Positions 11,482 through 21,439 are shown, counted from the stretch's first letter. The stretch is 64,000 nucleotides of DNA from Adiantum capillus-veneris (GCA_014529385.2 CM043954.1:90733747-90797746); one strand, 5' to 3'. Translations and numbers: made by a program. The notes: generated from the sequence alone by a model not told the origin.

Positions 11482-11846
11482 TTTGTATAAGTAAAGAGTT
11501 CATTGATTATTGCAAATGTCCTTTCTCACTGTGGCCGTGTTTACTTGACCGATAGCGATAGCTATGAGCATCCTCACTATGATCGAGAAGTTGACAACAT
11601 TGCTACGTACCAATGCTGATGTTTTTGAAGTAAACAAGACATACTCAAGGAGTCAAAGCCTTTCAATGTTGGGACACAACTATATAGCATAGACAATTCT
11701 AGAAATCCCATCCGTTACATGGCCGCGCACAGCGACATGTTCACGGGGTATTTTTGGCTAGCACATCCACTTGCTTAAGGACCAAAAAAATTGTAATATT
11801 TCATCTATGATATATTGTGACACATATTATGTGGATAAACATGCAG

Positions 11847-12243
11847 GTGGATACTTGGCACTTTCACTCAAGTGGGAGATACAATGCTTGATTGCTTTGT
11901 TGGGGTAGGTACTATGGCAAGGGCATGTAAAATGCTCAAATGGAATTGCATTAGCATAGAGACTAAAGAGAGGTTCTTCCAAAAATGCATTGCTCCCATC
12001 ATGAACTACCCTCCTTTGGGGCTACAGTCTCATATTGACGAGGTTTACCACTCTACAACTATGCATTCAAAAACTCATTCCCCACATGTATTTCCCACTA
12101 GAGGTTCTGCAATGAGTCCCACACACTCCACATCCACCATGCCACCCGGTGTTCCATTGGGTCCTACACTCGCATCTCAACACTGCATGGTTGGACATCC
12201 ATTCTTGCCTCCAACAATGGGTGCTCCCCCAATTCCTTTTTAA
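11847..12243 (+). pseudogene. Exon-like fragment of a DNA N4/N6 amino-methyltransferase-like protein
   Basis: After a plausible acceptor (ATGCAG before 11847) the frame reads WILGTFTQVGDTMLDCFVGVGT, matching the motif I region of class beta amino-methyltransferases (consensus 'F.kpGD.VLDpF.GsGT'). It is followed by 'ARACKMLKWNCISIE', the usual 'A...LgR..iGiE' SAM-pocket strand. The middle P/D positions of DPF are altered (DCF) and G-S-G-T is G-V-G-T. After ~60 residues the protein turns Pro/Ser/Thr-rich and stops at 12243. A catalytic (D/N)PP(Y/W) motif was not found upstream; 11640-11770 is possibly decayed coding. Orphan exon or retrotransposed fragment; activity is unlikely. Confidence 0.5.
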
Positions 12244-12374
12244 CATGGATATGGAGGTTTTGTTCCAAGACATAACCTTTTGAAAGAGATTATATTCTAC
12301 TCAGATATTTGTGCAACTCCTTGTTATTGTTTAATATACCAATATTGGTTGAATGAAATAAGACAATCATTATA

Positions 12375-12504
<130 letters not shown>

Positions 12505-12539
12505 GCATAAGAGTTGCAATTTTTTTAAAAGCAATGGTG

Positions 12540-13106
12540 GTGCCCAGGGAATGGGAGAGGAAGAGACATAAAACGAGAGACTCCTCGCTAGTGCCCCAAC
12601 GTCCTATCTCGCAGCGTAGAGAATGGGAGCTAAGACGAATGGAGGCAATGGTGCAGATGGCACTCAATGGGATGGGCTCAAGGATGTAGGGATGGGTTCG
12701 ATTACCGCGTCCAGAGAAGAAGAGAGATTTTAGTTTGGGGTGTGTGGTGTAATGGCTGAAGCGAGAACCTCCGGATTTCTCCCAAGTCGTGATACATTGG
12801 CGTTGTAAGAATGCTTCATTAACTTGGGAGTCGATCGACACATCCTTGACCAAGTGACATGCATTCCATCTTCCAAACCATTTATTGATGTCAAGCATCC
12901 ACCCCGAACTTAGTATTTTGCTCTTGCATGTCTTTTGGACCTTTTGACTTGCTTCATATGCAATTCTAGGAAGTGGATACAAAGGGCTACGTTGTGTCTT
13001 AAGCATGTACTCCACAACCCTTTGCATGCCCAAGACCTCAATGGGAAGCGGTCCAGACTCAAGAAGTAAGAGCATGTAGGGTGTTTGTGTCTTGACTTGG
13101 AGAAAG
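12540..13106 (-). pseudogene. LINE ORF2 C-terminal region (interrupted by copia insertion)
   Basis: The minus strand from 13106 leftwards continues the LINE protein cut at 16672. It contains 'TPYMLLLLESGPLPIE', the post-RT 'S.l...E.g..pi' segment, then 'PLPRIAYEAS', and near the C terminus 'IRLSSHSLRCEIGRW', which matches the R-x-x-x-H-x-L-x-x-E-x-G-x-W/R motif before the usual zinc knuckle. The knuckle cysteines themselves look decayed. Function in the intact element is nucleic-acid binding next to the reverse transcriptase. The frame then runs into the (GT)n tract. Confidence 0.7.
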
Positions 13107-13301
13107 TGTTGGGGTATAGGCGTCTGTGCCTTGCCCGACCGCCCAGAGTCTGGGCGCCCACTGACTTGTATACCTTATACATAGCATAAGTGTATAGGGG
13201 GCTGCTCACTCTTTTGAGTCTCCCCACCCACATCGTGTGTGTGTGTGTGTGTCTCCTTCTCTCTCTCACTCTCCGTCTGTGGTGCTCCCCGATCCCCTTC
13301 A
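13107..13301 (+). repeat. Copia element 5' LTR
   Basis: 195 bp, TG...CA ends, with an internal (GT)9 run at 13234-13252 and a CT-rich stretch. It is six bases longer than the 3' LTR because of the GT run. Confidence 0.93.
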
Positions 13302-13303
13302 AT

Positions 13304-13315
13304 TGGTATCAGAGC
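13304..13315 (+). promoter_or_regulatory. Primer binding site (initiator tRNA-Met)
   Basis: TGGTATCAGAGC, two bases after the 5' LTR. This is the canonical plant iMet PBS. Confidence 0.92.
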
Positions 13316-14585
13316 TATGGTGACCGCGGAGAGCACGACGGCTTTGAGAGCTTCGAGGTGATAGCTCGCTCGCTCTCGACGGTAGAGAGATTAAGAAAGC
13401 TTGGAAGGTTTGTGAGAATGCAATGGGAGCTTGTGAGCTCAGTTGAGAGTGATGTATGCTCTTGTGGAAGCTCAGAAAGGAGTGTGGAAGATTGTGTGTA
13501 AGTGAAGGTGCTGCCCTAAAACTGTGTGCACAGCAGCACTGTTTTCAGATTCGTTTTTCTCCTTGTAGAATGCAGATCAGAGAATTCTGTTTGCATTGCC
13601 CATTTGTTTCGACGTGGTCTACAACTTTGCAGAAGAAACTTTTTGCAAATTCCTCACCGTTTTGCTGATATTCAGCTCAGACTGACTGTATACAGAAAAT
13701 TCCAGATTTTCTGTTGTCGCATTGTGTGCGAGTTTGATGCACTTTTGGAAGCACGCGAGATGCTTGAAATTGAGTGCATAAATTCTGAGCTGAAGATGCA
13801 ATTGCAGCTTGTGTTAAGCTTGTGGTTTGAGGGTTTTTGGTAGACTTGGGCAACGAAGTACGGAGGCGTTTACACACCATCGTGGCGGTCTCTTGAGAGA
13901 CACAGTTTTTTGGAGCACACAGGTGGAGCTTCTTTCACTGGTTTTCACAGGATACTTTGGCAGTGATTTTGTGCTTGGATTCATGGTCTTTGCGGATGGT
14001 TTGCATATGGTTATGGCGCATGGTTGATGCCCATTATACATGCATTTTGACGAGCACTTTCAAGTGCCGGTGAGCTCTCTTGAGAGCATTGTTTTCGCAT
14101 TGATCAAGTTTCCGGATTGCAAATCTTTTGGCGTTTGCTTATGCGCGGTCACTCCGTTGATGTATGTTGAGTGTAGTTTGATGCGCATTGATTGCTCATT
14201 GTATTGAGCTTGCAGGACAATGGTTATTTTGTGTTGATAGCCATTGTGCGTTGAAACTCTGGCGAAATTTTCCCAGGAGTTTTATGCGTATCATTTATGC
14301 GATCTAGGTAGAGATTGCAGGTTGCACTCAGCATTTGCGTGCGGTGTTCTCTGCAGGTGGTAGATTTGTGCGTGTGTATGCATCGATACCGCACAGTGTG
14401 GGCTTGGTGATTAGCTCACAGATTGCAGTGTGATACTAGAGCATGCAAGGCTTGTATTGACATTGCGGGAGCTCTATTTTGGAGTGTCTCACAGGTTTTA
14501 CATTGTGTTTCTGGCCATATTGGTAGACAGTTTCCTGGTGTTGTTGGTGAGGTCGTTTTACTTTCTAGTTTGCTACATTGTGCTC
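13316..14585 (+). other. Long untranslated leader of the copia element
   Basis: 1.27 kb between PBS and the first gag methionine. Several short ORFs occur on both strands but none resembles a protein. It probably carries packaging signals; similar text occurs reversed in the decayed copy at 21760-22880. Confidence 0.5.
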
Positions 14586-15680
14586 ATGGCAGAGACAGGT
14601 GATCGATCAGATTGTGACCTCTCACAGATGTGCGTGTTTGATGGGTCAGACTTTGCGGCATGGAGAGATTGTATGCTTGATGCACTGACACAGCGAGGGT
14701 TGCATCGACCATTGAGTGGTGATGCAGGTAGACCTTCAAACATGTCTCACGATCAGTGGCAGGAGCTAGAGGAGATGGCACTATCTACACTCTCTTTGCA
14801 CCTTGCGGAATCTGTATATGCTCTTGTCATGTATGAGACTACTGCGAGAGCACTTTGGCGCAGATTACATGATATGTATGATAGGTCTGAGTCATCACGG
14901 ACTCGTGTGAGACATGTACATTCACAAGCACGCCGACAGGTGACATGTTGGTATTGTGGACATAGAGGGCACATTAGGCGTCGATGTTTCAGGCGTTTGA
15001 GACAACGGAGGCGACAGATGTGTGATGCAGATTTGGGCATGACAGATGCTAGTGAGATCAGTACGGTGGTTACTGAGTATGCTTGTGACGGTGATGTCAC
15101 ATTTACATCTAGCTTGTCTTCAGACGATCTTATGTCTATGGATTGCACATTGTCTTCACATTGGTTACTAGATTCAGATGCTACTTTCCATGTCACGTCG
15201 CATCGTGAGTGGTTTAGCACGTTTTCTAGTGGGAGACTTGGTTGTGTGCACATGGCTGATGGTGTTGTGTATGACATTGAGGGTGTAGGAGACGTATGTT
15301 TGTCCTTGCCCAGTGGTATGAGATTTACCCTGCATCATGTGCATCATGTGCCACATCTGAGACGGGATTTGATCTCAGTCAGACAGTTACGGGATAGTGG
15401 ATGTCAGATTTCGCTACGAGAGCGAGATTTTGTGATGCATTTGGGTTTGCTAGTGATTGCGAGAGGTGCTAGGAGTGGTACAGGTTACCCATTGCATGTG
15501 GATCACGGGAGAGACGGTGTTGTCTCTGTGATCATGCAGCCAGGTAGAGAGCGAGAGAGCAGGCGAGTCTCTTTTGCTCATGGGTTGCAGGGTGCTTTGC
15601 ATGGAGTGCAGAGTAGTGAGCTCGTTGTGCACACAGTTGGGGCACGACTTGAGCAGTCACATAGAGAGGTGACAGAGTGA
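14586..15680 (+). CDS. Copia gag-protease polyprotein (first segment)
   Basis: I chose ATG 14586 (MAETGDRSD) because copia gags begin with a similar 'F.G.nf..W' block, seen here as 'FDGSDFAAWRDCM'. The frame is open further upstream from 14430. Later comes 'ALWRRLHDMYDRS' (the W-x-x-L-x-x-x-Y part of gag). The zinc knuckle CWYCGHRGHIRRRC (C-X2-C-X4-H-X4-C) follows almost at once, so the usual ~120-residue middle of gag is missing. The protease-like motif is WLLDSDATFHVT: the catalytic DSG is DSD, so proteolysis is doubtful. A GAG-pre-integrase-like stretch follows. The frame stops at 15678-15680, with further in-frame stops at 15753 and 15786, then reopens. Confidence 0.82.
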   Translation: MAETGDRSDCDLSQMCVFDGSDFAAWRDCMLDALTQRGLHRPLSGDAGRPSNMSHDQWQELEEMALSTLSLHLAESVYALVMYETTARALWRRLHDMYDRSESSRTRVRHVHSQARRQVTCWYCGHRGHIRRRCFRRLRQRRRQMCDADLGMTDASEISTVVTEYACDGDVTFTSSLSSDDLMSMDCTLSSHWLLDSDATFHVTSHREWFSTFSSGRLGCVHMADGVVYDIEGVGDVCLSLPSGMRFTLHHVHHVPHLRRDLISVRQLRDSGCQISLRERDFVMHLGLLVIARGARSGTGYPLHVDHGRDGVVSVIMQPGRERESRRVSFAHGLQGALHGVQSSELVVHTVGARLEQSHREVTE

Positions 15681-15797
15681 GACATGCATGCTTTGCTAGT
15701 GACTGAGCAAAGCAGAGAGTCAGTTGTGCAAGATACTTCTATGCAGGATAGATAGGTAGAGCGGTCTTGCTCTAGTGAGTCACGATAGGAGGACGTT

Positions 15798-16403
15798 GTG
15801 CAAGAGTCTATGCATAAGGAGTTAGAGCATGAGAGCTCTAGTGAGTCACAACAGATTGAGTGGTCATGTTTGCAGTGGATGATTGCAGAGGAGGCTGAGA
15901 TGTCAGCGATTATGCAATCATTCCTTTCTATGCTCGACAGTGAGCATGGGGATATAGTTGTGCAGGATATGTCTTCCAGCAGACACCTAGAGCAGCTGGT
16001 TTGCTCTGAGGTTGCACGACAGGTTGATGCGTCTTTTGTGGACAGTCAGGAGATGCATGTGGCTGACACGCCTTGTCAGTCAGAGATGCCTATTGCCAGG
16101 GATATATATGTTGATGCATGCTCCGTAGAGCTAGCAGGGCCCGCTAGCATTGCATCGGCATTTGGTGGTCTCATGTATGAGATGCTGATCTTGAGACCGG
16201 ATATCGCAGTTGTAGTGGGAGCATTTGCAGTTGGGGTTGTCAATCGTTTGTTGACTGATGATGGCATAGTGCACGAGGGAGATATGCAGGTATTGCGTAC
16301 ATACTTGCAGTACGTGTGCGATACGTCTGGTGGTGTATGGACTTACACGGGAGCAGGACAGCCGGATGCACACGATCATAGCCAGCCAGTGGGCATCAGT
16401 TGA
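15798..16403 (+). CDS. Novel C-terminal region of the copia polyprotein (ORF2)
   Basis: In the same frame as gag-PR and separated only by three stop codons, so probably once one ~605-residue protein. It starts with degenerate repeats of a 'VVQ[DE]..SM......SSSES' unit (a first copy lies upstream across the stops). It ends in a mostly hydrophobic segment, 'GLMYEMLILRPDIAVVVGAF', followed by 'VGVVNRLLTDDGIVHEGDM'. No integrase, RT or RNase H motif is present. The hydrophobic block is conserved in the decayed copy at 18560-18680 (minus). I recognise no family; a structural or membrane/capsid-associated role is conceivable but unsupported. Confidence 0.6.
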   Translation: MQESMHKELEHESSSESQQIEWSCLQWMIAEEAEMSAIMQSFLSMLDSEHGDIVVQDMSSSRHLEQLVCSEVARQVDASFVDSQEMHVADTPCQSEMPIARDIYVDACSVELAGPASIASAFGGLMYEMLILRPDIAVVVGAFAVGVVNRLLTDDGIVHEGDMQVLRTYLQYVCDTSGGVWTYTGAGQPDAHDHSQPVGIS

Positions 16404-16470
16404 GAGCGGTTTTCTCTCGCCTTTTGTAGTCTTTTGACTAGGTTCCCTTGCTTAAAGGCACATTCGCCTT

Positions 16471-16482
16471 TAAGTGGGAGGT
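16471..16482 (+). promoter_or_regulatory. Polypurine tract
   Basis: TAAGTGGGAGGT immediately before the 3' LTR; primes plus-strand DNA synthesis. The same tract is recognisable reversed at 18323-18338. Confidence 0.85.
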
Positions 16483-16671
16483 TGTTGGGGTATAGGCGTC
16501 TGTGCCTTGCCCGACCGCCCAGAGTCTGGGCGCCCACTGACTTGTATACCTTATACATAGCATAAGTGTATAGGGGGCTGCTCACTCTTTTGAGTCTCCC
16601 CACCCACATCGTGTGTGTGTGTCACCTTCTCTCTCTCACTCTCCGTCTGTGGTGCTCCCCGATCCCCTTCA
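16483..16671 (+). repeat. Copia element 3' LTR
   Basis: 189 bp, matching the 5' LTR apart from a shorter GT run and one T/A change. Followed directly by the target duplication GAAAG. Confidence 0.93.
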
Positions 16672-17935
16672 GAAAGTTGGTGAGAAAACGCTTTTGGACA
16701 TTCTCAAACTCTTTCCAAGTAGACTTTCCGATGCTACCACCCCACACCTCCACTCCATAAAGAAGCACAGGTGTCAGCAATGTGTCAAAGAGGTACTTTT
16801 TGAGAGCCCAACACTTGATCTCTCCAGCATTGCACATATTCTCAAATGCATAATAAGCCCTCTTTCCGGCTTCCAAGCGACGCATTGCGCAATCCTTCCA
16901 TCTATGATTGGATGGAACCTCAAGGCCAAGGTACTTGAAGCTATTTACCACTTCAAGTTGCTCATTGCTGTATACAATGCATGGATTTTCATCATTGAGG
17001 GTCTTTACAAGCATAACCTTGGTTTTAGATCCATTCAGGATCAGCCCGCTATGTAGGCAAAAGCGTTCCAAGACACTCATAAGCTTTTGTGCATCTTCTA
17101 AGGTATGTGCCAAGATCACTACATCATCGGCATAAAGCAAAAGCATGATCACCGCATTTCCAATCTTAACCTCTTCTATGCCTTCTTGTTGCATAAAATC
17201 AAGAACCATGCATTCCAATTCATCAATGAGTAGCCCAAAGAGGGTTGGGGAAAGTGGGCATCCTTGTTTGACACCAATGGTGCTTGAAAAAAATTCTGAA
17301 ATTCCATCTCCCATACGTAGTCGACATAGCACTTTTTGGTAGATGCGAAAGACTGCATGCATAAATTCTCTCGGCACTTGAAGGCTTTGCATACGTCTCC
17401 AAAGATTTCCTCACGGTACCATGTCAAAAACTTTCTTGAAATCCACAAAGCAACAATACAACTTTTTTCCTTTCAATCGAGACGCTTCCATAAGAACTTG
17501 AAGAGTGACAAGGTGATCAATAGTGCTATGATGCTTTCGAAAACCTTCTCGGCCTAGCGCACGTTTGTCGTTATTTTCAACCCATTCACTTATCTTCATC
17601 TCCATGATACATCCAAATAACTTTGCCATCAAAGAACCAACCATTATAGTGTGATAGTTGTTCACATTGTTTACATCTCCTCCTTTGTGCAAAGGTTTGA
17701 TCCAATTTTCACTTCAATCATGAGGCATGCCATGCTGAAGTGCAAGGTTAAATCACATATCCAATATCGTGTTTTCTTGCTTGTCCATTTAATCATTTCA
17801 GCCTTGACACCTTGAAGGTCCCCTGCCTTGCGGGTAGCAAGTTTCTCAGGCGTGCAACATACATATTCAATGGTAAAGAAAGGAGGCATAAATGGAAGGG
17901 AGCTACAACACTCCATCTTATTAACATTGCGTTGC
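16672..17935 (-). pseudogene. LINE ORF2 reverse transcriptase region
   Basis: Read right to left: a decayed 'A.DLQG.KAEMIKW' stretch (~17850-17740); then 17692-17411 with 'GDVNN..NY.TIMVGSLMAKLF', 'GREGFRKHHSTIDH' and 'YCCFVDFKKVFD' (RT domains 1-3). After a frameshift, 17392-16672 has 'GVKQGCPLSPTLFGL' and the catalytic 'YADDVVILA' (YADD at plus 17123-17134), then 'LNGSKTKVM' and 'FKYLGLEV' (RT domains 4-7). This order is that of non-LTR retrotransposons. No endonuclease domain was found before it: the coding region meets a (GA)n tract at 17940. The C-terminal part continues at 13106 beyond the copia insertion. Confidence 0.88.
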
Positions 17936-17937
17936 TC

Positions 17938-17939
<2 letters not shown>

Positions 17940-17988
<49 letters not shown>
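17940..17988. repeat. (GA)n microsatellite
   Basis: About 24 GA units between the LINE remnant and the copia-like LTR remnant. Confidence 0.9.
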
Positions 17989-17999
17989 CATTGTGCGGG

Positions 18000-18322
18000 C
18001 GTGGGGAGAGAGAGGGAATCGAATTTGAATTTTTGAAGAGCGTCGTTTTGGAACTTGGATTCTCACTTACTCTACTCACTATCCAACCGTCCCAAGGATT
18101 TGTGAGTGTGCGTGTGCGTGGATGCATGCGTGCATGGTGCTGTGTGGTGCGTGCGTGGAAGGGGAGAGCACGAGATGGTGTGGGTGGAGCAACCTATGGG
18201 TAGTGTAAGTGAGGAGCTCCTTATTCTTCATATAGAAAGAATAAGGGTATGTACACATGATGGGTGGATAGCTGGACACCGAATGTCAAGCCCTAAGCAA
18301 AGGTGCAACCTTTACCCCAACA
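18000..18322 (-). repeat. Copia-like 3' LTR (minus-strand relative of the 13.1-kb element)
   Basis: On the minus strand the boundary reads TGTTGGGGTAAAGG, starting at 18322 just after a polypurine tract, as in the intact element (TGTTGGGGTATAGG). The remainder differs from the 195-bp LTR, and the left boundary near the GA tract is uncertain. Confidence 0.55.
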
Positions 18323-19435
18323 AACTCCCACTTAAAGGCGATGCATCGATAAGTGAGGCCTACTAGCTAAACTACTAATATGTACAAGAAAATAGTTGAG
18401 AGACTCTCTCAACCTATACCCACTGGCTCACTGTGTCGATCTACACACACTTGTATAGGCTCTAGTGGTAGACAAGCGTGTATACCCACACTAGAGCCTG
18501 CATGTAAATCTCATAGACTACTTTGTATGTTCTACAAAACTCCACTATGCATCATGCTATCGTCAGCCATCGCACGACTGACAACCCTTGTTGAAAATGC
18601 TCCCATTGCAGCTGCTAGGTCGGGCCTCAAACACTAGTAAGTCAAACATGAGACGCCCAAACACTGACAAAATTTGCACAAACCTAGCTGTACTCACCTC
18701 CCCTGTGCTATTTGCAATCACTGCATCATCAGACTACCCATTGCATATGGATGTGTCAACACTGCCATTGGATAGCTACGTCCCTCTCACCCATAGGCGG
18801 AACTATGCGTCCTGGTACCAACTCATGAGCCTCTAACATGAGCATATCAAAGAGCTCCATGTCTATCATCTTTGTCTGTGTCTCTAGGGAACATACCTTG
18901 TCTAATTCTGCCTGCACAAACTTTGACAATAGCTAATGTGTCCCACTAGAGCACTGTCGCTCTACCTCTATCTCTACAGAGTCTAGTGGCACATCCTGCA
19001 CAACTGAATGCTCTCTCTCATGAGCATGGTGGAGCTCACCTGCAAAAGAGACACGTCTCATCTCTCGCTCAAAGCCTGCCAGCAACAAAACCCAGACTAT
19101 GCCGTCTCGCACGTCAGACACATGCATAGGATATACCAGGTTGTTGTGGGCTCCTTTGGCAATCACTAATGAACCACAATGTATCTAGAAAGACTTCTCT
19201 CTAACAAGTGTCTGCCAACCAAAATCTGCAAACTGTCTCACTGGGATCAAGCTCTATCTCAGCTAAGGAACATAGCGCACATATGTCATAGCGTGTATGA
19301 GGCACCACTGGGTAATGACAAACAAATGTCTCCTACACCCTTTATGTCAAACGCCAAATCATCGGCAAAGTGCACACAGACAAAACTCCCACTAGACTCA
19401 AAGATGCTAAACTAGTCATGATGCGGTGTGACGTT
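18323..19435 (-). pseudogene. Decayed copia gag-PR/ORF2 relative, 3' part
   Basis: Reading right to left it has 'FADDLAFDIKGVGDICLSLPSG', which parallels 'MADGVVYDIEGVGDVCLSLPSG' of the intact copy, and then 'IAKGAHNNLVYPMHVSDVRDGIV' (19166-18933). ORF2 homology occurs at ~18690-18550 ('LRPDLAAAMGAF', 'VVSRAMADDSMMHSG') with a 1-bp frameshift, and the end matches the intact copy's 'SQPVG'. Many stops. It shows that the unusual gag-PR-ORF2 layout is a property of a family and not of one broken insert. Confidence 0.7.
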
Positions 19436-21439
19436 GTCGTGCCGCTTTGTGGGCACAAGATGAAAAAGAAAGTTTTGTTTGTATCTGTGAACTTTGAGAA
19501 ATCTATGATCTATGTTAGAATTGCTTATGGCATCATATTAGCAGCAACGTATGTATTATGTGGGTTTTTGTAGACCAAAAGTGCTTCAAAGTGAACCAAT
19601 TGGACTGAAAAGTGAAGATTGAATGAAAGGCTAGTTTTCTACTTGAAAAGCTAGAGCTTGAAGTGTTGAGTAAATTGGTCTAGGCAGCTCATCAAACGGA
19701 GTTCCAGTGAGGAAGTTATTGCAGTTTAAAGCTAAAAGTGGTTGCAGATATGAGATGAGCAAGGCAAATGGTGCTAGGTAGTCGGAGGCAATTTCAATGG
19801 ATAGCTGTGTAGTGCTTGAATTATGGATCTTGCTTGTGTTTTTAGATCGTCAATCTGAGTCACGAATGTCGAGATATCAAGCTTTGAAGTTTCAGCACAT
19901 GGATCAATTCTGAATAGGGTTTCCTGCTTGGGAAAATGTGTCAGCATGGTTTTGTTGGAGCCCAACGGGGTTTACAAGGGTAGTGTGTGTTGTATGAGGA
20001 TGACAAGAAGAAGCAGTGTGTGAAACGGAGCTATGGATGCCAAGTTACAGCTGTTGAAGTCGGATGCACTTAGCGGTAGTGTGGTGCCATATAAATTTTC
20101 CATTTTTTTAATCGACTAGGTTGGAGTGCTTGCAATGTCAAAAAGGCGACCGGGTTCGGGAGTTTCGGAGCCGATGAGGTGAGCTCTCATGAGGATCTTC
20201 TGGCTTGGTGATTGGAATCGTAGGCAGGATATGGCAGGCAATGGAATGAGGGTAAAAAGAAAAGGGGGGGGGGAGTTTTTATTGAGTTGATTTGTGAAGC
20301 CAATGGGGTGGGAGTACTCCCGCTCCCTCATTGACACATGGCAAGTGGACAAGTCCCATAGACGAAGTGCGGAGCCAAGTAGTGGGGTATAAAGCCCAAC
20401 AAAGGATGCCATTAGGAGGTAGTGAAGTGGGAGAGAGCTTGAAGCTCATCATCCATGGAGTGGGCTATTTGGTGCTACACAGGTGGTTATTGTTGCGGGT
20501 TTTGGTGCCTGTAGAGGCGGCGTGTGGTGGTGTTAATGGAGGCCAATTGTGGCGCATTGTAGATGGCAAAGCAGTGATGGTGCTCGTCGTTGATGATGTG
20601 GCACCCGCTATAGGGTGGGTCTTGCACCCTTTTAATGGCCACCTTTTTAAGGGTTAAATCTCACCCCCCACACTAGCGATATCGCTAGTGGTAGGAGGGA
20701 GGGTTCATATGAGAGAAAGAGAGAGGGTGTCTCAAGGGACCATACAAAGAGGCAGAGATGGGGCAGTTTGGGGACAAGTCAACCGGGCGGCCAAAGAGAG
20801 CAAGTCCAGACAGTAGGGTTTACAAGGTGGAAGGAAACGAGAGAGTAAGGGTTAATAAAATTAACTCAGAATGCCATAGTGCACTAGAAACCCCCTCCAC
20901 AAGCTAAAGAGAGCAGATATAGAGAGCATGGAAACGGATCCAAAGTTTCCAAAATTGGATTGCTAGTGGAACTATTGATAGTAAAGTTTGTAAAATGAGC
21001 AAAGCTTCCCTATAAAGGCCATTTTTGTATCATCTTAGGGGTCTTTTTTTGGCTTTTTTTTTGGAGGTGATTGAGAGGGTCTTTCGGGAAAATCGATGGC
21101 AGAGAACCAATTGTGATCAAGGAAGATTGGGAAGAGCATCAAGAGAACGAAAGAACTGGATGGTGGTGCAACGGGGTAGTTTTTTGATCCGTTGGTTGCA
21201 ATTTGAAGGGCATACCAAAGCGAAAGTATGCAATGGAATTGTAAAAGAGAAATCAAACATCTTAATCTGTATCTGCTATCAATTAACAGCATCTCTTGAG
21301 TCTCAAATCTATGTTTCTTATTGTCATATCAATTATAGCGTTCTTATTTGTAGTCTTCTCTCTTAAAATCTCTTTAATCACCAGTATTAAGCCATTAATT
21401 AAGTCTATTTGCACTCATTTATCCTAGTTTGAGCGTTTT
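19436..21439. other. Unassigned 2-kb insertion between copia fragments
   Basis: It separates two minus-strand copia fragments whose protease regions overlap slightly, so they may come from two copies or a rearrangement. No ORF resembles a known protein. A plus-strand frame at 20331-20657 has no recognisable motif. A G-run occurs at 20267-20275 and a 20-bp palindrome at 20671-20690. Confidence 0.4.
20671..20690. repeat. Perfect 20-bp palindrome
   Basis: CACTAGCGATATCGCTAGTG is its own reverse complement. It lies after a C-rich stretch and before GA-rich sequence; role unknown. Confidence 0.85.

Larger units (their letters stand above)
13107..16671 (+). mobile_element. Complete non-autonomous Ty1/copia-like LTR element (3,565 bp)
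   Basis: LTRs at 13107-13301 and 16483-16671 both start TGTTGGGGTA and end CCCCTTCA. GAAAG stands before the 5' LTR (13102-13106) and directly after the 3' LTR (16672-16676), a 5-bp target duplication. A PBS (TGGTATCAGAGC, 13304) and a polypurine tract (AAGTGGGAGG before 16483) are in place. By eye the LTRs differ only in GT-repeat length (6 bp) and one substitution, so insertion is recent. The inside encodes gag plus a protease-like domain and a non-standard C-terminal region, with no integrase, RT or RNase H. It must be mobilised in trans. It sits inside a minus-strand LINE. Confidence 0.93.

Noticed and set aside
16566-16760. ORFs repeated at 13190 and 16566 (and minus-strand equivalents)
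   Set aside because: Identical because they lie in the two copia LTRs; no coding role likely.
20331-20657. 108-codon plus ORF
   Set aside because: No motif, no homologue recognised, no conserved neighbour; likely chance.
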